DNA of 37,594 bases from Flavobacterium collinsii (GCF_902804485.1 NZ_CADCST010000109.1:1-37594); one strand, 5' to 3'; positions 7,275 through 15,323 are shown, counted from the stretch's first letter. Notes: a model not told the origin generated them from the letters alone. Made by a program: numbers and translations.

Positions 7275-8870
7275 TTATTGATGCGTTTCGATCTCGATTA
7301 CACCATTAGATCCTTTTTCTCCATATTTGGAAGTTGCTTCACTTCCTTTGTAAACACTCATTTTTTTAATATGTTTTGGTTTAAGGTCGTCAAGGTTATA
7401 ATTAGCAGGCATTTCGACTCCATCAACGATGATAAGTTTAGGCTCTTTTGTATTAGCTTTACCTGATGTTGAAATAATAATTTTGCCATCATTATTTGTA
7501 GTAGACACACTGGTTGTGCCGTTATCATCTGTAATTACAGTAGTAGTGCTAGTATTTGTATGAGTATTGCCAGTAATTTTTGTGTCAGTACCAGAATTAG
7601 TGTTAACATCTTTAGTTTGTTTAAGGATTACTTTTTTACTTTTTACTTTTTTGGATTCTTTGTGACTTTCAGAATTGTTATTTTCATCAGCAGTCTGAAT
7701 ACCAACATTTTTGCTGCCATTCGTATCCGTTGTAACAATTAGGCCAAAATCTTTAATAGCTTCATTTCCTGAAGTCTGAACAGATTGTGCTTGCTGTTTA
7801 CCATTTTTAACATCAATTTTAATTGATATTAATTCGTTATCAGCATTTCTTTTTATCTCAGAAGCCTTAAATTCAATGTTATGAATTGATTTCAATTTTT
7901 CTCTGATGTCCTTTAATTCAGCATCTGTAGTATTTTTTTTGATTTTGTAAACATCTACAGATTCTGTTTTTCCTGAAATTACCTTTGCCGTTTGTTGTTT
8001 TTCTTTGGCAATTACTTCGATTTGAAATAATAATACAAATGCCGCAAGTGCCGGAACTATTGCTCCAAATTTCCAGGAATTTCTTTTCTTCGATTGATTT
8101 TTGTTTAACATAATGATTCGTTTTTTGATTAATGATTGATAAAAATGATTGGTAATGGCAACACAATTTTCATGTGTTGTAATTTTTAAAAGTGTGTACT
8201 GATACGCTTTTTTGTCGGAGATTTTTCGTGCAGCTTCACTATCGGCGATGAATTCCAGATTTTGAAGGATTGCTTTTTTATACAGCCACATGATCGGGTT
8301 GAACCAAAAGAGAACACAAAATACTCTGGACAGTAAAACATCTACAGTATGATTTTGCTCACTATGCACCTTTTCATGTTCGATAATACTTTCTAATTCC
8401 GAAGGTGTATACATTGATGAGTTGTATACGATATAATCAAAATAAGAGAAAGGGGCGATATTTTCGTTGGTATCGATGAATTTGAAATCGGCTTGCTGTG
8501 TGATTTTTTTTCCTTTTAAAACTGTATTCAGACTATAAAAATCGAAAGCAAATTTTAAAAGTAATACTAGAAGTACTATAACGTAGACTGAAAGCAGCAC
8601 CAGGTTCCAGTTGATTACGGAAGCATCATTTTCGATAAGCGGCGGCTGGTAAACAGTAGTATAATTCAAATTGGTCACGGGAGTAGGATTTACCCACACA
8701 GTTTTAGAATATACCAAAAATGGCAGCACTACTGAAGTAATCAAACCGGTCAATAAAAACCATCTGTTGCTGTTAAAAAAAGTTTCTTTGCGCAGTAAAA
8801 AATAATAAGCACAATAAAACAATATTAATAAACCACCGGATTTTGCGATAAATAAGAAAAGTGCTTCCAT
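7275..8870 (-). CDS. M56 (BlaR1/MecR1-type) membrane peptidase with a TonB-plug-like C terminus
   Basis: About 531 residues from the ATG at 8870; a TTG abutting the blaI stop is possible but less likely. The first 290 or so residues match the neighbouring M56 protein closely, including the helices, DYIVYNSSMYTPSELESIIE, the HEKVH zinc motif (165-169) and NQNHTVDVLLSRVFCVLFWF-like context. After the last helix the tail diverges: a Ser/Thr/Asn-rich linker, then KLIIVDGVEMPANYNLDDL, then a closing stretch (KKMSVYKGSEATSKYGEKG, SNGVIEIET) like the plug domain of TonB-dependent receptors. I know plug-like tails from other Bacteroidota M56 proteins. The tail is probably periplasmic and may contact envelope partners. 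Confidence 0.9.
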   Translation of the reverse strand: MEALFLFIAKSGGLLILFYCAYYFLLRKETFFNSNRWFLLTGLITSVVLPFLVYSKTVWVNPTPVTNLNYTTVYQPPLIENDASVINWNLVLLSVYVIVLLVLLLKFAFDFYSLNTVLKGKKITQQADFKFIDTNENIAPFSYFDYIVYNSSMYTPSELESIIEHEKVHSEQNHTVDVLLSRVFCVLFWFNPIMWLYKKAILQNLEFIADSEAARKISDKKAYQYTLLKITTHENCVAITNHFYQSLIKKRIIMLNKNQSKKRNSWKFGAIVPALAAFVLLFQIEVIAKEKQQTAKVISGKTESVDVYKIKKNTTDAELKDIREKLKSIHNIEFKASEIKRNADNELISIKIDVKNGKQQAQSVQTSGNEAIKDFGLIVTTDTNGSKNVGIQTADENNNSESHKESKKVKSKKVILKQTKDVNTNSGTDTKITGNTHTNTSTTTVITDDNGTTSVSTTNNDGKIIISTSGKANTKEPKLIIVDGVEMPANYNLDDLKPKHIKKMSVYKGSEATSKYGEKGSNGVIEIETHQ

Positions 8871-8876
8871 AAACAA

Positions 8877-9245
8877 TTATTTTTCTCCTTTTGGATTTTC
8901 GATCATGTCTAAAATTTCACGTAATTCTGCCGCCGAAATTTTCTCCTCTTTAGCAAAGAATGAAACCATATTTTTATACGAACTATTAAAATAGTTGTCA
9001 ATTGCCGTATTCATATACTTTTTACTGTAGGCCTCTAAAGTAATGATTGGATAATATTGATGTGTGTTTCCAAAAGCATTGTGAGCCACAAATCCTTTCT
9101 CTTCCAGATTACGCACAATAGTCGATAAGGTATTGTAGTGGGGTTGATCTTCTGTTATTTCTGCCTGAACTTCCTTTACAAAAGCTTTTTTAAGCCTCCA
9201 TAAAATATGCATGATTTCCTCTTCTTTGTTCGTTAACTTTTGCAT
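8877..9245 (-). CDS. BlaI/MecI/CopY-family repressor (copy 2, operon-proximal)
   Basis: The product has 122 residues with the same winged-helix architecture as the 6895 paralogue (MQKLTNKEEEIMHILWRLKK at the start, YNTLSTIVRNLEEKGFVAHN through the recognition region). The recognition helices are almost unchanged, so both copies probably read the same operator. It is the first gene of the four-gene operon. A promoter with two perfect dyads lies immediately upstream (9263-9307), which fits autorepression. The stop codon is followed 6 bp later by the M56 ATG. Confidence 0.94.
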   Translation of the reverse strand: MQKLTNKEEEIMHILWRLKKAFVKEVQAEITEDQPHYNTLSTIVRNLEEKGFVAHNAFGNTHQYYPIITLEAYSKKYMNTAIDNYFNSSYKNMVSFFAKEEKISAAELREILDMIENPKGEK

Positions 9246-9262
9246 GTTTTCTAATTTTAATT

Positions 9263-9293
9263 CAAACCTACAACTATTTTTTTAGTTACACAA
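9263..9293 (-). promoter_or_regulatory. Bacteroidota-type promoter of the BlaI/M56 operon
   Basis: On the minus strand, the -33 TTG (9291-9293) is separated by 20 bp from the -7 element TAGGTTTG (9263-9270), a perfect TAnnTTTG. The expected start of transcription near 9256 leaves a leader of about 10 nt before the ATG at 9245. The spacer contains operator dyad 1. Confidence 0.8.
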
Positions 9294-9327
9294 CTATAAA
9301 AATAGTTATTTAACTAAAAATTACGTT
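9272..9327. promoter_or_regulatory. Phased operator array for BlaI: AACTA-N6-TAGTT dyads every 20 bp
   Basis: Perfect dyads are at 9272-9287 (between -33 and -7) and 9292-9307 (covering -33 and upstream). A third AACTA at 9312-9316 has a degenerate partner ACGTT at 9323-9327. The three AACTA boxes are exactly 20 bp apart, about two helical turns, which fits cooperative binding on one DNA face. Confidence 0.75.
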
Positions 9328-9551
9328 TTGAATGTCTTTTAGAGGCATTAAAGTTAGTTTAAAATTAAGTTTAATAAGTTGTTTTATAGGTTTTTAACAT
9401 GGTCTAGGGGCGTCTAAAAATGCACTCGTAGATTTAAAGTTTAAAAAAGAAGTCAAGGAAAACTTGTATAATAGAGCTTGGACAGAATTTGAATAAAAGT
9501 TAAATGGATTATGGGTTGTATAGCTTTTTTGAAATTTTGGAAGGCCAAATA
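9328..9551. other. Intergenic stretch with no supported gene
   Basis: AT-rich DNA between the BlaI operator array and the RadC-like gene. No RNA gene, hairpin terminator or recognisable coding sequence was seen. A 31-codon open plus-strand stretch ending at 9496 has no start codon. Confidence 0.5.
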
Positions 9552-10022
9552 TTAGAGAATAGCATTATCTGCAAAAGAAAAATAGGATTCTGAAGTAATT
9601 ATTAAGTGATCTACTAAAACAATGTCCAGGATTGTACCTGCCTCTTTGATTTTTTTAGTAATCAATTTGTCAGCAAGTGAAGGAAGTATTTTACCCGATG
9701 GATGATTGTGAATTATAATAATGCCTGTTGCATTTGTTTTGAGCGCTGCCACGAACAATAATCTGAGGTCAACACAAGCCCCTGTTGTTCCTCCTGACGA
9801 AATTTCAAATATTCCCAATACTTTATTTGATCTGTCGAGCAGGAATACTTTAAACTGCTCGAGAAACTCAATTTTTCCGGGGTCCCAGATTTTCAGAGCC
9901 AATTTATAAACTGAACAAGAAGAACCTATATGTGGGCGCTGGGATGCTTTTACTTTGGTTTTGTAAATTAATTCAATTTCTGAGGCGATTTGCCAATTTT
10001 GCTTTTCTTTTACTTTTTGCAT
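9552..10022 (-). CDS. RadC-like JAB/JAMM-domain protein
   Basis: The product has 156 residues, matching the short RadC form that lacks the N-terminal helix-hairpin-helix of full-length RadC (about 220). The JAMM zinc motif is intact: Glu73 in FEISSGG and HNHPSG with His105 and His107, then Asp118 ten residues later. The rest of the fold is typical (FKVFLLDRSNKVLG, LVDHLIITSESYFSF). Despite the name, the family is not shown to act in recombination repair. Many Bacteroidota copies sit in integrative elements. Here no integrase, toxin or transfer gene is adjacent, so its role is unclear. Confidence 0.88.
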   Translation of the reverse strand: MQKVKEKQNWQIASEIELIYKTKVKASQRPHIGSSCSVYKLALKIWDPGKIEFLEQFKVFLLDRSNKVLGIFEISSGGTTGACVDLRLLFVAALKTNATGIIIIHNHPSGKILPSLADKLITKKIKEAGTILDIVLVDHLIITSESYFSFADNAIL

Positions 10023-10184
10023 GACCTATCATTATTTTAGTAAAAAACGCGAATATTTTTTTTTAAAACGTTATAAGAACTTATAACCTATGATCGAATT
10101 TCTTTTATGGATTAAATAATTAGGAAAACATCCAAGAGAATTATTGGACTTTGACCTGTAAAAATTGTTTTCATATATAAACAA

Positions 10185-10213
10185 ACCCGACAGGTTTCAA
10201 AAACCTGTCGGGT
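10185..10213. terminator. Perfect 13-bp palindrome ACCCGACAGGTTT, terminator or dispersed repeat
   Basis: ACCCGACAGGTTT (10185-10197) and AAACCTGTCGGGT (10201-10213) flank a CAA loop. It lies 37 bp past the MFS stop on the minus strand, followed by a T-rich run, so it can end that transcript. The GC-rich stem stands out from its surroundings. From memory, this palindrome is widespread between genes in Flavobacterium. Confidence 0.75.
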
Positions 10214-10249
10214 CTAATAAACGATAAGGGGTATAAGGAGAGTAAGTTT

Positions 10250-11467
10250 TTAAGATATTTTCTCCCTGACCAATGCCTTTTTAATCCAAAAGCAGCATAG
10301 CGTTGCAAAAACTCCAATAGAAGCCATGAAAAGCCAATTGATTTGGTATCCGAATCGGGAGATGATTTCGAATCCTAATTTTGCACTTACAATATGTGCA
10401 AGACTAAAACTCATGGTGTAAAGTGCCATATAACGGCCTTCCTGTCCGCGCGGTGCCCGGCTTAGTGCAAAAGCATTAGAGAAGGGGAAGTTGAGAATTT
10501 CTCCAATCGAGAAAAGAATCATGCTGATTACCAGAATCCATGCCCAAACATTAATTAACAGTAAAAAGAAACTCAAGGCTATAATGGAAGATCCAAGTGT
10601 GATAATTTTTATTTTAGGAAAGCCTTTTCGCTCCATAAAAGCAACAGTTGGCATTTCTAAAGTAAAAATAAGCAACCCGTTTAATGTCATTAATAGTCCG
10701 GTCTGAAACGCACTTAAACCAAATTTTTCATTATGATACAGCGGTAAGGTGGTAAAAAGCTGGAAGAATATGATAGCCGTCGCAAAACACACAAACAAGA
10801 AAACCCAAAAGATTTTGTCCTGAAAAACCGATTTTTTAACTTCAGTACTTTCGATTTTATCTTCGTGTAGTATTTTTTTCTTCTCTTTAACCAGTATGGC
10901 AAATATCGAAATGGCGATGATACACGATGCACCGTCTACCCAAAATAAGCCTGAATATCCCATACCCATAATAATCAAACCTCCTAATGCAGGTCCTGCT
11001 GCAAATCCTAAATTAACGGCAAGACGTACCAAACTAAGGGCGCGCGTTCGGTTTTCGGGTTCAGAATAGGCACCAAGCGAAACATACATTGCCGGGCGAA
11101 ACATATCGGCAATGGTCATTAGAGAAAATATCGCGATGCAAAGCGTCCAGAAATGTGTAACATATTGAATAAGGAAAAGGAAAACTCCACTAATAAACAA
11201 ACTAAAAATCATGATTTTGTAAAACCCGATTTTGTCTGTTAATTTTCCACCCAGCCAGGAACCTAACATTGATCCGAAACCAAAAGCCACCATAATCCAG
11301 CCTACCTGATTATAAGTAAAATGTAAATCCTCTTTTAAATATTTGGACAAAAATGGAAGCACCATTGTTCCGGCACGATTGATAAAAGTAACAATAGCAA
11401 GAATCCAAATTTCTCGTGAAAAACCTTTAAAATTATTGATGTAGCGGCTAAAAGCGGTTTTAAGCAT
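10250..11467 (-). CDS. MFS transporter
   Basis: The start is placed at the ATG at 11467 (MLKTAFSRYINNFKGF). An earlier ATG at 11554 would overlap the divergent gene's leader and add a polar, unlikely extension. The product has 405 residues with about twelve hydrophobic segments and the MFS signature between helices 2 and 3 (GSWLGGKLTDKIGFYKIM), plus a related motif near GFPKIKIITLG in the second half. The length is normal for 12-helix MFS proteins. The substrate cannot be assigned, although similar proteins include multidrug and sugar efflux pumps. A TAACTTTG -7 element (11488-11495) sits just upstream, and the divergent DUF1684 gene begins 98 bp away. Confidence 0.87.
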   Translation of the reverse strand: MLKTAFSRYINNFKGFSREIWILAIVTFINRAGTMVLPFLSKYLKEDLHFTYNQVGWIMVAFGFGSMLGSWLGGKLTDKIGFYKIMIFSLFISGVFLFLIQYVTHFWTLCIAIFSLMTIADMFRPAMYVSLGAYSEPENRTRALSLVRLAVNLGFAAGPALGGLIIMGMGYSGLFWVDGASCIIAISIFAILVKEKKKILHEDKIESTEVKKSVFQDKIFWVFLFVCFATAIIFFQLFTTLPLYHNEKFGLSAFQTGLLMTLNGLLIFTLEMPTVAFMERKGFPKIKIITLGSSIIALSFFLLLINVWAWILVISMILFSIGEILNFPFSNAFALSRAPRGQEGRYMALYTMSFSLAHIVSAKLGFEIISRFGYQINWLFMASIGVFATLCCFWIKKALVREKIS

Positions 11468-11487
11468 TATAAATAAGTTATTTGCAA

Positions 11488-11495
11488 CAAAGTTA
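11488..11495 (-). promoter_or_regulatory. -7 element TAACTTTG for the MFS gene
   Basis: A perfect TAnnTTTG on the minus strand, 20 bp before the ATG at 11467. No good -33 TTTG is visible at the usual distance. It argues against the upstream ATG at 11554. Confidence 0.4.
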
Positions 11496-11564
11496 GTAAA
11501 CTTTGTATGGATGAGCGGTTGCTGCTTTGTTACTTTTGAACTATTTTTGCTCAAAATTTCTAAG

Positions 11565-12164
11565 ATGAAAAATAGTATAGTTTTTTTAGTATTGTTAGCG
11601 ATTAATTTTTGTTTGGGACAAAGTAAATTTGATCAAAAGGAAAGCGAAAAATTTCAAAACACAATAAATTCAGAATATGCTGATGCTAAGACGAGTCCGT
11701 TAATGGAAGAAGATTTGAAAACGTTTAAAAGTTTAGATTTTTATCCTATAAACGCAAAGTATTTTGTGACTGCAAAATTGGAGAAAGCACAAAACGAAAA
11801 AGTTTTCGAAATGAAAACAACTGGAACAAGAACGCCAAAATACATCAAATACGGAACTTTATATTTCACAATTGACGGAGTTGCTCTTAAATTGAATGTT
11901 TACAGAAACATAGAGCTTTCGAAAACGAAGGAATATAAAGATCATCTGTTTTTACCTTTTTCAGATTTAACTTCGGGTAAGGAAAGTTATATTGGAGGAA
12001 GATATATTGACTTGAAAATCCCGAAAGGAAATACAATTGCAGTCGATTTTAATCAGGCGTATAATCCGTATTGTGCTTATAATCATAAATATTCCTGTCC
12101 GTTAGTTCCTTTAGAAAACGATCTGAATGTAGCCATCAAAGCGGGAGTTAAAGCATTTCATTAA
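11565..12164 (+). CDS. DUF1684 family secreted protein
   Basis: The ATG at 11565 gives 199 residues beginning with a signal peptide (MKNSIVFLVLLAINFCLGQ). An upstream in-frame ATG at 11511 would put 18 unlikely residues before it. The DUF1684 core is clear: a FYPIN start, GTLYFTIDGVALKLNVYRN, FLPFSDLTSGKESYIGGRYI, and the strongly conserved VDFNQAYNPYCAYNHKYSCP with LENDLNVAIKAG at the end. No biochemical role is established for the family. Its stop overlaps the TatD start by one base (TAATG), so the two are translationally coupled. Confidence 0.88.
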   Translation: MKNSIVFLVLLAINFCLGQSKFDQKESEKFQNTINSEYADAKTSPLMEEDLKTFKSLDFYPINAKYFVTAKLEKAQNEKVFEMKTTGTRTPKYIKYGTLYFTIDGVALKLNVYRNIELSKTKEYKDHLFLPFSDLTSGKESYIGGRYIDLKIPKGNTIAVDFNQAYNPYCAYNHKYSCPLVPLENDLNVAIKAGVKAFH

Positions 12165-12820
12165 TGGAATTCTTTAATTTTCATACCCATCAGTTTAAAA
12201 ATCAATCCAATGTACTGGAGTTGGTTAATCAATACCCGCAAGAGTTTGATGCTTCGATTCCGTTTTATTCTGTTGGAATTCATCCCTGGTACATAAAAGA
12301 GAATCAAATTGATGCTGAATTGAAAATTATTGAAGAAAAATTACAATCCAAAAATTGTCTGGCTATTGGCGAATGTGGCTTAGACAAGCGAATCGAAATT
12401 CCGTTAGAACAACAAATTATCGTTTTTGAGAAGCAATTGGCTTTGGCTGAAAAATACCAAAAACCTGTAGTCATACATTGTGTTGCTGCTTTTCAGGAAG
12501 TGATTCTCCTTAAAAAGAAAATGAAAATTTCGGTTCCTATGATCGTTCACAGTTTTTCTAAAAACGGTCAGATTGCGGCACAGTTAGTTAAAGAAGAATT
12601 TTATATTTCGTTTGGAAAATATCTCCTGCGAAATCCCGATTTAAAAACTGTTTTTCAAAGTATTCCAAATGATCGCTTTTTTCTGGAAACCGATACCATT
12701 GAGGAAAGTATAGAGCAGGTTTACGAATTGGCGGCAACCTATAAAAATTGGACGATTAAAGAATTGCAGGATACTATTTCAGCAAATTTCAAGGGTGTTT
12801 TTCAGAAGCAAACTTTTTAA
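12164..12820 (+). CDS. TatD-family metal-dependent hydrolase
   Basis: The product has 218 residues. Metal-binding positions of the TatD TIM barrel are all visible: HTH (residues 7-9), GIHPWY, IGECGLD with the bridging Glu, VIHCVAAFQEV, MIVHSF and FLETDT with the catalytic Asp. TatD proteins are cytoplasmic 3'-5' DNases or related phosphoesterases. This one is about 40 residues shorter than E. coli TatD (about 260) but keeps every motif, as is common in Bacteroidota. It is coupled to the DUF1684 gene, and TcdA follows 53 bp later. Confidence 0.92.
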   Translation: MEFFNFHTHQFKNQSNVLELVNQYPQEFDASIPFYSVGIHPWYIKENQIDAELKIIEEKLQSKNCLAIGECGLDKRIEIPLEQQIIVFEKQLALAEKYQKPVVIHCVAAFQEVILLKKKMKISVPMIVHSFSKNGQIAAQLVKEEFYISFGKYLLRNPDLKTVFQSIPNDRFFLETDTIEESIEQVYELAATYKNWTIKELQDTISANFKGVFQKQTF

Positions 12821-12873
12821 ACCTGAAACTTGAAACAAAAGAAACAATATTAAACAAAAGAAAAACATTATAT

Positions 12874-13590
12874 ATGGCAGAGTGGACAGAAAGAGCCGAG
12901 CTTTTATTTACTAAAGAAGGATTGCAAAACCTACAAAATTCCAATGTGTTGGTCGTAGGTTTAGGAGGAGTTGGATCATTTGCAGCTGAATTTTTGGCAA
13001 GGGCAGGAGTAGGAAACATGACAATTGTAGATGGGGATGTCGTAGATATTACAAATATAAACAGACAATTACCGGCTTTGCACTCAACGGTTGGTCAGCC
13101 AAAAATTACCATTGTTGGAGATCGATTGATGGATATCAATCCGGAATTGAAACTCACTAGAGTACAGGAGTTTTTATCTCCCGAAAGAGCTTTCGAAATC
13201 GTTTCTTCTGAGTTTGATTATGTTTTGGATTGTATCGACAGTATCACACCAAAATTAAACCTGATCATTGCAGCCAAACGTAAAAGAGTAAAAATCATCA
13301 GCAGTATGGGCGCGGGCGGAAAAATGTTGGCATCGAAAGTAAAAGTCACTGATATTTCTAAAACGATAAACTGTTACTTCTCAAAAACGATCAGAAAGCG
13401 TTTAAAAGCAGAAAAAATAAACAAACTCAAGGTCGTTTTTTCTTCTGAAATTCAGGACGAAAAAAGTCTGAAACTAACAGACGGAAAAAACTTCAAAAAG
13501 TCATTCTACGGAACCAACAGCTACATGCCGGGATTATTTGGCCTGCACGTTGCTGAAACGGTGATCCGTCATTTGCTTAAAAAGGAGTAA
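12874..13590 (+). CDS. tcdA: tRNA threonylcarbamoyladenosine dehydratase
   Basis: The product has 238 residues. It is a ThiF/E1-like fold with an ATP-binding GLGGVGS (29-35), then DGDVVDITNINRQ, which matches the TcdA/CsdL version of the adenylating motif, then DCIDSITPKLNLI and SSMGAGGKMLASKVKVTDIS. TcdA cyclises t6A37 of tRNA to ct6A using ATP in the cytoplasm. The C-terminal part (NSYMPGLFGLHVAETVIRHL) is as in the family. The length is slightly below E. coli TcdA (268). Located after tatD on the same strand. Confidence 0.92.
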   Translation: MAEWTERAELLFTKEGLQNLQNSNVLVVGLGGVGSFAAEFLARAGVGNMTIVDGDVVDITNINRQLPALHSTVGQPKITIVGDRLMDINPELKLTRVQEFLSPERAFEIVSSEFDYVLDCIDSITPKLNLIIAAKRKRVKIISSMGAGGKMLASKVKVTDISKTINCYFSKTIRKRLKAEKINKLKVVFSSEIQDEKSLKLTDGKNFKKSFYGTNSYMPGLFGLHVAETVIRHLLKKE

Positions 13591-13594
13591 GAAA

Positions 13595-13701
13595 GGTGCT
13601 AAGATGCTAAGGTTCTGAGGAACTAAGTTTTAAACTCAGAACCTTAGCCACTTAGTACCTCAGCATCTAAAAAACCTTAGCCCCTCAGAACCTTAGTAAC
13701 T
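13595..13701. repeat. CTAAGGTTCTGAG repeat cluster with inverted and direct copies
   Basis: CTAAGGTTCTGAG (13607-13619) is inverted at 13635-13647, and the CTCAGAACCTTAG form recurs directly at 13684-13696. CTTAG/CTAAG words fill the rest. The 13-mer occurs again at 30725-30737 in this window. The hairpin fills the gap between tcdA and the HAD gene. It is probably a dispersed intergenic repeat. Confidence 0.8.
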
Positions 13702-13710
13702 TAAAAAGAA

Positions 13711-14373
13711 ATGATAAAAACAGTAATTTTTGATATGGACGGTGTGATTGTAGACACTGAACCCGTACATCGTTATGCTTACTACAAACAATTCTCGGAA
13801 TTAAACATAATCGTAACAGAAGAAATGTATACCTCGTTTACCGGATTTTCGACACGAAATACGTTTCAGACGTTAAAAGGACTTTTTCCAGCCATTGAGC
13901 ATGAAGTAGAAGATTTAATTCAGCGTAAAAGAAATATCTTTAATGATGCTTTTGATACCAAAGAAGATCTGTATCTGTTAGAAGGCGTTGAAGATTTGAT
14001 AAAAGATTTATATGCAAACGGGATACAATTAATTTTGGCTTCCTCAGCTTCAAAAGTAACGATCGAGCGTGTGTTTACCAGATTTAATCTGCATCAATAT
14101 TTTACCGACATCGTAAGTGGTGAAGATTTTCCGCAATCGAAGCCAAATCCGGCTATTTTTGTGCACGCAGCTTCACTATCCAAAGCTCCAAAAGAAAACT
14201 GTATCATCATCGAGGACAGTACAAACGGAGTGAAAGCAGCCAAGGGAGCAGGTGTTTTTTGTGTGGGGTATAACAGTCATCATTCAAAACTTCAGGATTT
14301 ATCAGATGCTGATTTGATTATCAACCACTTTCACGAATTAAATGCGCAAAAAATATCGCAATTAAAAGGTTGA
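13711..14373 (+). CDS. HAD-superfamily phosphatase/phosphoglucomutase-like protein (subfamily IA)
   Basis: The product has 220 residues. Motif I is FDMDGVIVDTEP, with the nucleophile Asp8 and the acid/base Asp10. Motif II is in LILASSAS, motif III is the Lys in SKPNPAIF, and motif IV is IIEDSTNGVKAAKGAG. The helical cap domain falls between motifs I and II (about residues 15-85), as in beta-phosphoglucomutase and related sugar phosphatases. The substrate cannot be read from sequence. It is cytoplasmic and stands alone between a repeat cluster and a well-formed promoter for the DUF2911 gene. Confidence 0.9.
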   Translation: MIKTVIFDMDGVIVDTEPVHRYAYYKQFSELNIIVTEEMYTSFTGFSTRNTFQTLKGLFPAIEHEVEDLIQRKRNIFNDAFDTKEDLYLLEGVEDLIKDLYANGIQLILASSASKVTIERVFTRFNLHQYFTDIVSGEDFPQSKPNPAIFVHAASLSKAPKENCIIIEDSTNGVKAAKGAGVFCVGYNSHHSKLQDLSDADLIINHFHELNAQKISQLKG

Positions 14374-14391
14374 ATTAAGTTAAATTTAACA

Positions 14392-14420
14392 TTTGTTCGC
14401 TAATTGAATTTGTAAATTTG
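14392..14420 (+). promoter_or_regulatory. Promoter of the DUF2911 gene
   Basis: The -33 TTTG (14392-14395), a 17-bp spacer and the -7 TAAATTTG (14413-14420) lie 24 bp before the ATG at 14444. The spacer is a little short for the Bacteroidota consensus. Confidence 0.5.
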
Positions 14421-14443
14421 AGGGAACAAAATAAACTACGAAA

Positions 14444-15286
14444 ATGAAAAAACTACTTATTGCATTGGCCATCGTTTTGGCTCCTTTTGCTTCAGAAGCA
14501 CAAATAAAAACTCCACAGGCGAGTCCTAAAGGATACATCAAGCAAACAGTTGGTCTGACTGATGTTGAAGTTACATATTCAAGACCTGGCGCCAGAGGAA
14601 GAGCCGTATTTGGAAATTTAGTTCCGTTTGGTAAATTATGGAGAACCGGAGCTAACGAAAACACTATCATTAACTTTAGTGATGATGTAGTGATTGACGG
14701 AAAAACATTGAAAAAAGGAAAATATGCAATTTATACCATTCCTAAAATCGAAAGCTGGGAAGTTATATTTTACCTTTCTACTGACAACTGGGGATTGCCT
14801 GAAAACTGGAGCGACTCTTACGTAGCTTTGAGAACTACGGTAAAAGAAGATGCATTGCCAACTCCTGTAGAGACTTTTACTATCGGAATTAATGGTTTAG
14901 ATCCAAATTACGGTTATTTAGAAATGTCTTGGGAAAATTCTCATGTAGCATTAAAATTTGAGGTACCAACTGCAAAAATTGCGACTGCAAGCATCGATAA
15001 AGTTTTAGGCGGACCAAGTTCAAATGATTATTTCTCAGCTGCTACTTATTTGTTCCAAGCTAACGGAAATATCGAAACAGCCAGAACTTACGTAGATAAG
15101 TCATTAGATTTAAGCACTGATAAACCTTACTACATCCTAAGATTAAAATCGCAAATTCAGGCGAAACAAGGAGATAAAAAAGGAGCTATAGAAACAGCAA
15201 AAGCTTCTTTGGCTGCTGCTGAAGTTGCTAAAAATCAAGATTATGTAAAGTTGAATAAAGATAGTATTGCTGAGTGGAGCAGATAA
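14444..15286 (+). CDS. DUF2911 family secreted protein with C-terminal repeat helices
   Basis: The product has 280 residues with a signal peptide ending near residue 20 (AIVLAPFASEAQ). The DUF2911 domain covers about residues 25-170: QTVGLTDVEVTYSRPGARGR, FGKLWRTGANENT, KKGKYAIYTIP and DNWGLPENW. The remaining 110 residues look helical and TPR-like (SNDYFSAATYLFQANGNIET, AKQGDKKGAIETAKASLAAA). The family is common in Bacteroidota with no established function. The protein is probably periplasmic. It has its own promoter and a strong terminator, so it is a single-gene unit. Confidence 0.9.
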   Translation: MKKLLIALAIVLAPFASEAQIKTPQASPKGYIKQTVGLTDVEVTYSRPGARGRAVFGNLVPFGKLWRTGANENTIINFSDDVVIDGKTLKKGKYAIYTIPKIESWEVIFYLSTDNWGLPENWSDSYVALRTTVKEDALPTPVETFTIGINGLDPNYGYLEMSWENSHVALKFEVPTAKIATASIDKVLGGPSSNDYFSAATYLFQANGNIETARTYVDKSLDLSTDKPYYILRLKSQIQAKQGDKKGAIETAKASLAAAEVAKNQDYVKLNKDSIAEWSR

Positions 15287-15323
15287 TAATTCATTGAATT
15301 ATTAAAATCTAAATTTTAAAATT

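Noticed and set aside
9404..9496. 31-codon plus-strand open stretch ending in NLYNRAWTEFE
   Set aside because: It has no start codon or ribosome site and is short enough to be chance. It could be a gene remnant but cannot be supported.
11468..11554. Longer N terminus of the MFS protein from the ATG at 11554
   Set aside because: It would run through the predicted -7 element and overlap the divergent gene's leader; the extension is not membrane-like or signal-like.
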